From: Owenia fusiformis
Lineage: Eukaryota > Annelida > Polychaeta > Sabellida > Oweniidae
Reading direction: 5' to 3'
DNA length: 64,000 nt
Assembly: GCA_903813345.2 (NCBI GenBank)
Contig: CAIIXF020000001.1
Coordinates: 16,387,915-16,451,914 of the forward strand
Every line of letters begins with the position of its first letter. Position 1 is the first letter of the stretch. Under the pieces are notes generated by a model. The model was not told where the DNA came from. It did no database searches and saw nothing but the letters and a program-made list of their open reading frames with translations. A program made the translations under genes and the position numbers. This document shows positions 11,111 to 21,166 of this stretch, piece by piece.

Positions 11111-11782
11111 GTTTAAAACTTTAAACTTCCTTAAAACCCATTTAAATTATTTTTTACATCTTAGTTCCATACTTCAAAACCATATTTATCATCAAGGAGG
11201 GATAGATCTAGAAACCATAGGCATCAGCTATAGTCATACACAAAATCACCCCTCTCAAAATTGTCAAATTTTTCAAAAATCAAAAAAAAATTTCTCGGCT
11301 CCTACTAATTCAACTATATTGAATCTTTCAGGGCTAATAGCCCTGCTACTGGGCACTTCACATGAATTTTTCAAATGTCTTCCCATGTCTAATTGAAAAG
11401 TAGGGCTCTAAATAGTAAGAAAATGGGTCACAAATTTGCCCCCTGGGGTACATACTCTGTACTATTATTCAAATTCTGTAGGAGTAACTGGCATTATTTG
11501 TATTGCAAATAATTCATATATATAATGTCTATGTATGTAACTTACAAACATCAAGATATCTAAAGTTATTGAGAATGAAAAAATTATTTTCACGGGGTGG
11601 GGTGATTTTGGGGGGTGGGGGGCTAAACCCTGAAAAAAAAGAATTATGTACCACTCTGTGAATCCATCACCTAGGTAGAATTTTCATCCAAGACTTCCCC
11701 CTAACTGAAAATGCTGCCAAACCAACTATACTCCATTTATTAAGAATTTTCCTCCTCGCTCTTAGAGTAATATGCATTATCT

Positions 11783-12360
11783 CCCACTCGGAATGCAACA
11801 TTGATATTTTTGCCATATATGGTGTAATGACCTTGACCGTATTATCGCGATGTCGTGTCGTGATTACAAAATTTAAAATCAAAATGTACGCCACTTTTGA
11901 TTCAGTTCAAGGAGGATTATCTCCAAGAATGCAACATCGATATTTTTGCCATATATGGTGTAATGACCTTGACCGTATGGATTATTTCCCAGATGCAACA
12001 TCGATATTTTTGCCATATATGATGTGATGACCTTGACCGTATTATCACGAAGTCGTGTCGTCATTACAAAATCAAAATGTCCGCCATTTTTTAATACACC
12101 TATATAGTTTAAGCATCTGCGTAAGCAAGAGGGGGATTAACCCTAGAGTTCAAAGATGACATACGCTTATAATGTAAACCTGTATTGAGATGACCCACGT
12201 CTCTGATTGGTCAAAACGACAAACAAAAATGGCGGATTCAAAATTTTCTAATAACGCTTCGAATAATATTATGTTAATTTCTGGCGTGTTAACCAATATC
12301 ATAGCTTGTTATTTCACATCAAGATAAAGAAAGATGTAAGAAATATGCTTAAGTCGATTA
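11783..12360 (+). repeat. dispersed repeat, copy 1
   Basis: Three imperfect head-to-tail copies of a segment containing TCGATATTTTTGCCATATAT and TGACCTTGACCGTAT (11795-12040). These lead into a unique tail with CAAAATGTCCGCCATTTTTT, a TGACATACGCTTATAATGTA segment and TTTCACATCAAGATAAAGAA. The tail and one copy of the segment recur in the same orientation at 17824-18230. It is non-coding; it is probably a non-autonomous element or a segmental duplicate. Confidence 0.75.
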
Positions 12361-12435
12361 AGAGATTTTTTTTCAATTTCTCATTTATTCCATATATAAC
12401 ATAAAATACATTACAATACTATTGCCTACGTTTTT

Positions 12436-13970
12436 ATGTCACCACCAAAAGTGGTGACATATTGTTATGGTCTCCGTTTTTTGCGACGGCGGTTGGCGTC
12501 CGGCGGTTGGCGTCCGGCGTCTGTAACAATTTCTTACAACTTCCTATAACTTAACAAATACTGTTTAGACTGACTTCAATTTTTTTCTAAATCATCTACA
12601 TGTTCTCAGAAGTTCAAATCTGACTTTAGATTTGACATTTGACCTTCAATGACCTTCTCAAGGTCAAAAAGGTCTTTTTTCAACTTGCTTCACATTGACT
12701 AAATTTTTTTTCAAAATCATCTACATGTTCTCAGAAATTCAAATCTGACTTTAGATTTGACTTTAGATTTGACATTTGACCTTCAAATCTGACTTAAGAT
12801 TTGACATTTGACCTTCAATGACCTTCTCAAGGTCAAAAAAGGTCAAAAAGGTCTGTTTTCAACTTGCTTCAAATTGACTAAATTTTTTTTTCAAAATCAT
12901 CTACGTGTTCTCAGAAATTCAAATCTGACTTTAGATTTGACTTCAGATTTGACATTTGACCTTCAATGACCTTCTCAAAGTCAAAAAAGGTCAAAAAGGT
13001 CTTTTTTCAACTTGCTTCAAATTGACTAAATTTTTTTTCAAAATCATCTACATGTTCTCAGAAATTCTAATCTGACTTTAGATTTGACATTTGACCTTCA
13101 ATGACCTTCTCAATGTCAAAAAAGGTCAAAAAGGTCTTTTTTCATCTTGCTTCAAATTGACTAAATTTTTTTTTCAAAATCATCTACATGTTCTCAGAAA
13201 TTCAAATATGACTTTAGATTTGACTTTAGATTTGACATTTGACCTTCAATGACCTTCTCAAGGTCAAAAAGGTCTTTTTTCAACTTGCTTCAAATTGACT
13301 AATTTTTTTTCTTCAAAATCATCTACATGTTCTCAGAAATTCAAATCTGACTTTAGATTTGACATTTGACCTTTAATGACCTTCTCAAGGTCAAAAAAGG
13401 TCAAAAAGGTCTGTTTTCAACTTGCTTCAAATTGACCAATTTTTTTTTTCAAAATCATCTACATCTTTTCAGAAGTTCAAATTTGACTTTTACAAGTTCT
13501 CAGAAGTTCAAATCTGACTTTAGATTTGACCTTTGACCTTCAATGACCTTCTCAAGGTCTAAAAGGTCTTTTTTCAACTTGCTTCAAATTGATTGATTTT
13601 TTTTCAAAATCATCTACATGTTCTCAGAAGTTCAAATCTGACTTTAGATTCGACATTTGACCTTCAATGACCTTTTCAAGGTCAAAAAGGTCTTTTTTCA
13701 ACTTGCTTCAAATTTACTTAATTTTTTTTTTCAAAATCATCTACATGTTCTCAGAAGTTCAAATCTGACTTTACATTTGACATTTGACCTTTATTACCTT
13801 CTCAATGTCAAAAAAAGTCAAAGAGGTATTTTTTCAACTTGCTTCAAATTGACGAATTTTTTTTTCAAAATCATCTACATGTTCTAAGAAGTTCAAATCA
13901 AACCTTCTTAAGGTCAAAAGGTATTTTCCAACTTGCTTTAAATTGACCAAATTGTTTTAGGTGGTGACAT
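12436..13970. mobile_element. TIR element (ATGTCACCAC ends) carrying a minisatellite
   Basis: It begins with a 10-bp-stem palindrome, ATGTCACCAC-CAAAA-GTGGTGACAT (12436-12460), and ends with GTGGTGACAT (13961-13970), the inverse of the left end. The first ~130 bp are unique and include a short duplicated GGCGGTTGGCGTCCGGCG segment. The rest is a tandem array. There is no coding capacity. It looks like a non-autonomous DNA or rolling-circle-type element; which one cannot be decided here. The exact boundaries and target duplication were not established. Confidence 0.65.
12591..13950 (+). repeat. ~125-180-bp tandem array rich in AGGTCA half-sites
   Basis: About ten units, marked by ATCATCTACATGTTCTCAGA (near 12591, 12718, 12898, 13043, 13178, 13320, 13455, 13609, 13738 and 13870). 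Each contains TGACCTTCAATGACCTTCTC, then one to three AAGGTCA copies, then CAACTTGCTTCAAATTGAC. Period length varies because the blocks 'ctgactttagatttgac' and 'aaaaaggtc' are present in one or more copies. Confidence 0.88.
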
Positions 13971-13984
13971 TTTGTCATGTTGAT

Positions 13985-14284
13985 GCCTTGTTCAACATTG
14001 TCGGCAATATACAAAACATATAAAAATGGAAACAATGAAAATACAATAGATACGGTACATAATAGTAATGGCAGGGAATGTTAGAGGCTTTCAGGGGGGG
14101 GGGTAATCTAAAATATCAAAAGCCTGGCAGATGTAATGGCTAACTATATGAATAATTTGTTCATTATCAGTTACTGTGAGATTTCTGTCTCCAAATAGTA
14201 AAAAATGAATTTTTTCATAAGAGTTAAAATTTTGGAAACGATTGAAAAATCCTAAGGTTTTTAGTCCTGCTAGGAGAGTGCATC
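13985..14284 (-). pseudogene. LINE ORF2 C-terminal relic, distal part
   Basis: On the minus strand, 14091-14284 encodes the last ~65 residues of a non-LTR retrotransposon ORF2, with KTLGFFNRF and YEKIHFLLFGDRN followed by an amphipathic C-terminal helix. It stops in a poly-C run and continues into ~100 bp of 3' UTR. Its upstream half lies at 17109-17460, separated by the 2.8-kb foldback element. Reading resumes in the same frame once that element and one 6-bp duplication are removed. The C-terminal sequence resembles that of CR1/L2/Jockey-group elements, as in the LINE at 20.2-24.6 kb. It is non-functional. Confidence 0.75.
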
Positions 14285-14690
14285 TTTCTTCACGGGTAGT
14301 ATCTAAAGCCCCGCTATGATTTAGAAGTCGCGAGCAAATACCCGCTGAAATCGCGAGCAATTAAAAGAAAAGAAGGGTTATCTTTTGTTTACTTAAATTG
14401 TATGTTGTAAAAAGCGTTTTCATTTAATTTTACTCAATTATTACATGGTATTGATAGTAAAAAGCAACTCCTGCAAAAAAGGATCACGAGCTGATGTTCT
14501 GAGTTTTGTTATTCGATAATTGGAGAGAGAATGTATCATCTTGAATCTTTATCTATATATTTCTATATTTTATAGCTGAAGAAGGTCATTGCCCTTCAGT
14601 TGAAATGGTCATAGTAATATGAAATGAAGGTATTGTGTGTTTCACTTCCTTAAGTTTCACAAAAAATTATATATTTCAAATTTAGCATAT

Positions 14691-14805
14691 CCCTTGAGGC
14701 CCCGCTTCTACCATGAGCAATAAACTAAAGATCCCGCTGAAAACATGAGGAGGCCCCGCTGAAAACATGAGGAGGTCCCGCTGAAATCAGGAGCAAGTGG
14801 CTCTC
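14691..14805 (+). repeat. left subterminal repeat cluster of the 2.8-kb element
   Basis: Four near-tandem copies of a ~23-bp module of the form CCCGCTGAAAACATGAGGAG, with variants ending in GAGCAA. The module is an internal piece of the terminal inverted repeat (CCCGCTGAAATCGCGAGCAA near 14332). Repeated subterminal copies of a terminal motif are typical of transposase-binding sites in other DNA elements; that role is inference here. Confidence 0.8.
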
Positions 14806-15316
14806 TAAAATGGAGTGAAGACCGATTTGACTTTGCAAATCTGCCACGACTGTAGCCAACGTCATAAATATATATATTGATACTCTACAGAGCACATATA
14901 TATCATTGTGATTGTTATTATCGGTTCGAGCAACCCTCCCCCCTTACCAAAAGCTGGCTACGAGCATGATTCCAATAAAACCATTTCACTTAATGTATTT
15001 CGACCTGACTCCATCGAGAAATTACCAAGAGAAGATTTAAATCCATTCCACGACTTTTGACAAGTTTCAAATAACTCGTTCTTCTTTGTATGCAATATAT
15101 ATTTATATTTCACTGAAGTTACATTATACTGTAGTTCAGTATATTACTACCTTAGAGGATTCAGCACCAATGGCGCACACGTTTGAAAAGGCAATTTATG
15201 GATCAACTGCTAGATGTAAGTAACAAAGGAGTACATCATCCGATTATGAGTCCGAAATTATAATAATCAAATAATTTCATCATTAACAATTAATCGTAGG
15301 ATATGTTAAACGCACG

Positions 15317-16034
15317 TGTTACGCGGAAAACATGATGCAAATATGTGTCATATTCTGCAATAAATATGGCATATTCACTTGCGGTGTATGACAGATTCAG
15401 CTGCAGTATATTGCATACCCACTAAGCAATGAGAACACGATACGGAAGTACGCAATTGTCAATTGCATTGATTGAACAAACGGGTAATCATTGTGTCATT
15501 TTCACCTGTGGTATATGACATATTCGGCAAGTGAGTATGCATATTCTGCAGGTGACTATCAGGTATTCACTGAAATCAATGTATCGCATATTCACGGCGG
15601 AATATCGCATACTCACCTGCGGAATATGCCATAAACTGCAGGTGAGTATGGCATATACTGTATACCCGTATCACAAATACCACGCAACCATAAATGTATG
15701 CCATACTCCGCGTAACATCGTATCTGTTACGCGGAATATGGCATATATTCATGGTTGCGTGGTATTTGTGATACGGGTGTATATGCCATATTCAGCTGTG
15801 GTATATGGCGTATTCCGCAGGTGAGTATGGCATATTCCGTATTGAATATGTGATACATTGATTTCAGTAAATACCCCATGCTCGCAGAATATGTCATACT
15901 CACTTGCAGAATATGCCTTACACCGCAGGTGAGTATGCCATATACCGCAGGTGAATCTGTCATACTCCACAAGTGAATATGCCATATTCATTGTGGAATA
16001 TGACATATATTTGTATCGTGTTTACTGCGTAACA
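15317..16034. repeat. central imperfect palindrome (~0.7 kb)
   Basis: The centre is near 15721 (CGCGTAACA to 15717, TGTTACGCG from 15725). The inner ~70 bp of each arm are almost identical inverses, including TATCACAAATACCACGCAAC. The outer parts match for another ~250 bp; the left arm is longer because of a ~90-bp insertion near 15425-15515. Both arms are made of short ~20-bp motifs such as CATATTCACCTGCGG and GCAGGTGAGTATG. A transcript would form a long hairpin. The apparent reading frames here are repeat shadows. Confidence 0.88.
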
Positions 16035-16589
16035 ATATGTCCAGGAAAATGGCTTATGCAGGACATACGATTTATATGTCCCGGATCCACGTTTGAGCGG
16101 GACATACGAAAAATATTTGCCCGGATATGGAATATATTCCCGGTTGATATGTCCCTGAAAATTATCAGGTATGGAATACAAATGATCATTATTTTAATAT
16201 ATATTTAAAAACAAAAACTTGAATGTTATTGTTAAATTATAAAAGTAGAACCTGAATTATCATGGAGACTTTGTGGTTCTCCTTTCTCTCTAAATTTCAT
16301 CTTCTTGCAACTTGGGGTGTCTTTGTTTAATACAAGACTCATTACCCTGAACTTCAGGCTTCAATTAAGTTCATTCTTGAAATGATATCCACCTTTCTCC
16401 TATACATTTTGATATGGATGCAACTCTATAAAATGTTTGACGAAATCTCTGGTGGCTTGAAGTTGGAATGGAAACATTAGAAACCTGGCCCTAGAATGAA
16501 ACAGTATATATACAGTAATTATTAGAAATACTTAACTTGGTCTTACGTGTACGTTTATTTGAAGAACCTCAATATTTTATGTAATAGTA

Positions 16590-16700
16590 ATGAGCTTTCC
16601 TCGTGATCGAAGCGGGTACTCGTGATATCTGCTCCTGTTTTCAGCGGGACCTCCTCATGTTTTCAGCGGGGCTTCCTCATAATTTCAGCGGGGCCACTGG
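16590..16700 (-). repeat. right subterminal repeat cluster of the 2.8-kb element
   Basis: The inverted counterpart of 14691-14805: TTTTCAGCGGGACCTCCTCA, TTTTCAGCGGGGCTTCCTCA and TTTCAGCGGGGCC, plus a degenerate copy (TCGAAGCGGGTACTCGTGA). It sits at nearly the same distance from the right terminus as its partner does from the left. Confidence 0.8.
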
Positions 16701-17108
16701 CACACCTTCAATGATGTATTATACCCCCCAAAGTGGATGTTTTTGAAAACAAACTTATCAATACATACAATGTTGGTCCAATATTCATAATGAGGTATGT
16801 ATATCGTAGTTCGTGTCTCTATTTTAACCATAAAAGTAATGTGTTAACAGTAAATTATGCAAACGTGCATATTGACGCCCGTTTCTTCCATGCCAGTAAA
16901 AATAGTTATCTTTCATGTCATTGTTTGTGAAGATATACCTGTTCTGAAAGTATACCTAAAGTATCAAAGAACAGTAATGCGTATTCTCACCTTTTTGGTC
17001 CATATTTCCAGATGAATTAAATAAAAAGGACTTTGCTCGTGATTTCAGCGGGAACTTGCTCGCGACCTCTCAATTATAACGGGGCTTTGGATACAACCCG
17101 TGTTTCTT

Positions 17109-17460
17109 GTTGCAGCAGAGGGCAGTTTAATAAAAAGTGATGCGTTGTTTGTTGTATGTCACCACATACGCAGAAAGGGTCATTTACTGTCACAAAGTTA
17201 TGGGAATATAAATGTGCTTTTAGAATCAGTCCAGCTCTAAATCTATTGAACAGAATTTCGATTTTCCTTGGCATTGTCATATTCATTTTAGTAGTGGATA
17301 CTCTGGAGTCAGGGCTCATATTTCCTCTTACTAACCTTTTAAATCTAGATATTGGTTGGCCTTTCCTGTCCTCATATGGTATGTCATGATAATGGTTGAC
17401 TTTTTGAATGAATTACTGATTGGAAAGGGTATTCTATAATGCTTAAGAGATCACAATGAT
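17109..17460 (-). pseudogene. LINE ORF2 C-terminal relic, proximal part
   Basis: The minus strand encodes FKRLVRGNMSPDSR, then an AGLILKAHLYSHNF block and a CVCG...HHFLLNC knuckle (CxC-H-C), typical of the C-terminal region of CR1/L2/Jockey-like ORF2. Compare NCECG...HLFFSC in the LINE at 24.1 kb. The upstream boundary is lost near 17460, so the copy is 5'-truncated. The reading frame is cut at 17108 by the 2.8-kb element, and the rest lies at 13985-14284. Confidence 0.78.
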
Positions 17461-17823
17461 AAATTGATTTTGAAAATTCCCGATTAACCGATTGTCTTCA
17501 ATTTAAAACATGGCCACAAAGTGAATATTTCATGTTCTCTCATGAGATGCGACCAAATTTTGACCAATCATGCAAGCTTGACAGTGATTTAGGCTAATAA
17601 TATCCCACATCCAACGTGTGACCCAAGGAGGATTGGATCCCAGACTTCAATCTCGATATTCTGCCATATATGGAGATGTCGAGATTACAGAATTCGAATT
17701 CCAACAGCCGCCATTCTGTTCACTTCAGAATTTGAATTGAGAGTTTTGGTCTTATTTCCAAACAAAAAATTGATCGAGATATTGGTTCGAATTTTTTTGA
17801 CTGTTGATTATGAAATTATAGTC

Positions 17824-18404
17824 AGTTCAAGGAGGATTATCTCCCAGAGAATGCAACATCGATATTTTTGCCATATATGGTGTAATGACCTCGACCGTAC
17901 TATCATGAAGTCGTGTCGTGATAACAAAATTTAAAATCAAAATGTCCGCCATTTTTTAATGTTGTCATCAGAGGGGGAGAAACACCAGGGTTCAAAGATG
18001 ACATACGCTTATAATGTAAATCTGTATTGAGATGACACGGTCGCTGATTGGTCAAAAGTCGACAAACAAATGACGTCATCAATGGCGGTTTCAAAGTTTT
18101 CGAAATACGCTTCGAATAATATTATGTTCATTTCTGGCGTGTTTAACCAATATCATAGCTTCTCATTTCACATCAAGATAAAGAAAGGTGTACGGAATAT
18201 GCCTATATCAATTATAACATCCCATCGAAGTGTAGTATTTGATAACTAGCCGATGAAAATTCGAACGAACGAAGGTGGTAAGCAAGAGAGGTAATTATGT
18301 CTGTCATCTTGAAACTCTGGGGCTTTCCCTCCTCTTTGTTGTCATCGACCAAGGTCAAGGTCGAATGTTGAGTTGGAGCCCTTTTGGCTAATCCTCCTTG
18401 TAGG
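17824..18404 (+). repeat. dispersed repeat, copy 2, with short inverted ends
   Basis: 17824-18230 repeats the body of 11908-12360 in the same orientation (ATGCAACATCGATATTTTTG, CAAAATGTCCGCCATTTTTT, TACGCTTATAATGTAAATCT, TTTCACATCAAGATAAAGAA). The left edge CAAGGAGGATTA (17828) is mirrored by TAATCCTCCTTG near 18392-18403, suggesting a TIR element of about 0.58 kb. A more divergent relative with CAAGGAGGATTGGAT lies at about 17623-17715. Confidence 0.68.
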
Positions 18405-20176
18405 CAGTTATAATGTCTGAAAATAACGACATTCTGACATTTTCATTGTTGGAAAATATCGAGTTGCGTCCCTGGGAGCCAATCCTTTTTGGCATGACTT
18501 AAGGTATGAGTACCGTAATCCAACACCAAATTCGAAAATTCATAACAATACTTTGCACATATGGCGTTCGTGACCAACTATAAAACGCTTACCCCCATAG
18601 TGTTATATATCAAAATGTACCTGTTCATATAGGGGTTCGATTGATCTACATCAAATTATAGGGAGTCGGGTTACTTTTTGAGATATCAGCGTCCATTTAT
18701 TGTGACTCGCGTTTGCTACCACTTCCTCAATTCTGATATGATGGGCAAACGCGTAGTAAACATGCTCACGTCGGAACTATTTTTGACCTACATCGCTATT
18801 TTCGTAATTCAAATGAAAGTTGAACTCCTCCTCTTTATTTTGATACCAAATAGTGGCATACTAGGTACCCTAGAAGCCAACTATGGCGTTATTTAGAACA
18901 ATACCACGAGTTTTTAAATGGACTATATAGGGATGGATATGGAACCTCATACCCCAATAGTATAGTTTCCATATAGCTTTTGAAATCTCGCTAAATCTCG
19001 TTTTTCGTGAGATTTTAAGAGACTTGCATACCAGACCTCTAATGACTTACATTACCTTCTTTTAAATGGCATATTTGAATTCAGTGAAATGTTTTCTCCT
19101 ATAATACCTTTGATTTACACAGTTATGTAATTTGAAATGACAATTTAAAAAAACTTGGGCCAAATGTCCATAGATGCAATGCTAAAATTCTTTAAAACCG
19201 TGGATTATTTGTATGTCAATCAACATTTGCATGTTTAATCACAACATGTACATAAACAGGGTCATCATGTGGTATATCATTCAAGTTTTATACAGATTCA
19301 ACTAACACACTTTGATAAATCATGAAATTAAGCCACTTTTCCAAGATTTTAACATGTAAGTGAATGGAACTCTAGCCCAAGTTAAAAGCTGAATAAAAGA
19401 TGGCAGCACTAGATTTCATTGATTTTTCTGCTATTTAGAAACTATCCTATTATCAGGTATTTATAAAATAAATGTAAAAGACTAAATGTTTTATTTTGTT
19501 TTGTTGGCCCGCTTTCACAATACACATAAAAACACATATATTTCAATATGTATTTCATTGCAAAATTAATTCCTATGTCTCGATTAGTATTTGATTAGGA
19601 CTAAGTTTATGTTAGCCTCAGGTTGTGTATATGTTTGCAGTATACTATTAGTCTTGTTCTTGGATTGGTCATGTAAATCATATCATCCGACTTTATCTCT
19701 AAAACTTATAAAAAACCTTACTATATTTTGGTGTTTCACTTTTAAGAATTGCATCGGTGCGTGTTCCCAAGCTATGAATCCTTGCGTAATCAGCTGAGAC
19801 CACGAATACACTTGGGCTTATCTTTCTGGCATGAAACTATTAGGAATATATTCATTATTTCTTCCGTTTACTTTTCCCCCAGTGCATTTATCCTAAACAG
19901 AAAAAAGGTGTTAATCCATATAAATGAGCACAATGATTGAAATAACTTACCGTATACAAAAATTATGAGATTTAATTTTGTTGATTGATTTTGAAATATT
20001 GAGTTATACAGGGAGCGGTAATTACGTCCATTATTCTTATTTGATAGTTGCATTTAAGCCTCATTTAAAAATCCCCAGGCAGCTATACAAAGTACTGAGT
20101 GGGCCAATAAACGTTGCTCCCTTTATGGTTTTATAATAAAGCTGTTATATTTCTTTTTGTACAACTTACTAGGCCT
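18405..20176. other. intergenic, no gene recognised
   Basis: AT-rich unique-looking sequence. Frames of 60-72 codons occur on both strands but show no family motif, and no splice-flanked frame was convincing. Confidence 0.55.
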
Positions 20177-20593
20177 ATTAACAGAGGGGGAGCAAATTGT
20201 TGTATTGTTTTAAAAAGTTTTTGCAAAAATGAATTTACACTCACGGGTACAAAACGATAATTATCGTCCACATACTTGTCTTTTTTATATCTGCTAGGAA
20301 CGCTACACTATTCTCCTAAATAATACTATGGTATTTTGTTATGGTTTGGTATTCAACTATATGACAATAACCAAGCTGTATACACCTATAATCCACCTTG
20401 AAATGTCAACTATAAGTTCATGTGATATTGTATCACTCTGAACTGCACAGAAATGTGCATGTCAACCACAATGTATATTATAGACTATTGTTTTGAGCCA
20501 AATGTTACTTGATAAATTACTCATAAGCTTTTATTTTTCCGAGGCGATCCTCTCGTGTTCCATTTCAACGTATGCTTGATGTTAGAACCATGA

Positions 20594-21166
20594 TTGTGTG
20601 CTGGTGGAGTGCTGCTGCTGTCATCCCCGGGGCTGTGGTTGCACATGGGGGTTAGTATTATGCAATGGAGGTCTGCGATAGGTATGTTCAGAGTGGGATT
20701 ATGTAAGGTAACTTCTACAAATACAACCAATAACTTCAATTTGAATTTTGTCCAGTTTAGGAACTTATTATTTTCTAAGCTCACTTTAATTCTCCTGATA
20801 ACAATCAGTACTCTCATGCTGGGAATATACTTTACACTGTATCATCTTCAATATAACCTAAGGCAACTCATTGACATCAAAACATGCATAATATCTATTT
20901 TAGTTTTATGTAAAATCTTGAGTTCAATGCTTGTTCCAATTTTTGTTCCAGTGTCCATTTCATGGAGACTCTACAGTATAAATAAATACAAGCTAAATCC
21001 AAGGTACACTCTGGCTCTGTTGCTGACTACATGCCTGTCACTACTTATACCAGGTTTCAGTATACTTTTCTGTCAACCCAATATTTCTGATCTCATTTTG
21101 ACCTTGTCCACTGATGTTGAAAGCAATCCCGGGCCTGATGAATATTGTTTTCTCAAATATAAATAG
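20594..21166 (+). CDS. LINE N-terminal hydrophobic region ending in a 2A ribosome-skipping motif
   Basis: 190 residues as it stands. There are three hydrophobic, probably membrane-spanning stretches at about 60-82, 98-121 and 139-160. DVESNPGP follows at residues 174-181 (21113-21136). DxExNPGP is the 2A consensus, at which the ribosome skips the Gly-Pro bond and releases the upstream product while continuing translation. After the final Pro the frame runs only nine more residues to a stop. The endonuclease starts directly downstream in the next frame (FSNINSRRADNG), so a one-base change lies just after the motif. The family design therefore seems to be [hydrophobic peptide]-2A-[EN-RT]. The start shown is the first in-frame ATG; I cannot confirm it is the one used. 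As a copy it is broken. Confidence 0.75.
   Translation: MCAGGVLLLSSPGLWLHMGVSIMQWRSAIGMFRVGLCKVTSTNTTNNFNLNFVQFRNLLFSKLTLILLITISTLMLGIYFTLYHLQYNLRQLIDIKTCIISILVLCKILSSMLVPIFVPVSISWRLYSINKYKLNPRYTLALLLTTCLSLLIPGFSILFCQPNISDLILTLSTDVESNPGPDEYCFLKYK

Larger units (their letters stand above)
1319..11768. mobile_element. large foldback (long inverted repeat) element, interrupted by a LINE
   Basis: The left end (ACTCTAAGAGCGAGG at 1319) is the reverse complement of the right end (CCTCGCTCTTAGAGT, ending 11768). The similarity runs inward without a break for several hundred bases: the 'gagtatagttggtttggcag' stretch, the 'cacagagtggtacataattc' stretch and a G/C-run segment all recur inverted. Further in, each arm becomes a tandem array of a ~184-bp unit. 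A non-repetitive ~510-bp spacer (9481-9990) lies between the arms. The left arm is split by a LINE (3219-8653). Without it the element is about 5.0 kb, with arms of roughly 2.7 and 1.8 kb. No transposase was found, so it is non-autonomous. No convincing target duplication flanks it. The superfamily cannot be assigned. Confidence 0.85.
14291..17102. mobile_element. 2.8-kb foldback/TIR element inserted in a LINE relic
   Basis: The left end CACGGGTAGTATCTAAAGCC (14291) matches the inverse of the right end (ending 17102). Inverted similarity covers about 70 bp, including CGCGAGCAA and CCCGCTGAAATC. The 6-bp target duplication TTTCTT lies at 14285-14290 and 17103-17108. Symmetrical clusters of a CCCGCTGAAA-type motif sit ~400-510 bp from each end, and a ~0.7-kb palindrome (15317-16034) occupies the centre. 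No transposase was found. A 6-bp duplication with these termini does not match a superfamily I can name with confidence. Confidence 0.88.

Noticed and set aside
1319-11768. Interpreting the long inverted repeat as an assembly artefact
   Set aside because: The two arms differ by many substitutions and by copy number, and are separated by a unique spacer, so they are not a collapsed or duplicated contig.
15531-16208. Five overlapping 73-97-codon frames on both strands
   Set aside because: They lie in the central palindrome and are repetitions of a short DNA motif; no codon-level constraint is visible.
11783-18404. Interpreting the two direct repeats as LTRs
   Set aside because: They lack TG/CA ends, primer-binding site and polypurine tract, and the block between them holds unrelated insertions in mixed orientations.
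20521-20817. 98-codon minus-strand frame over the LINE 5' region
   Set aside because: Antisense to the 2A-bearing frame; no motif.
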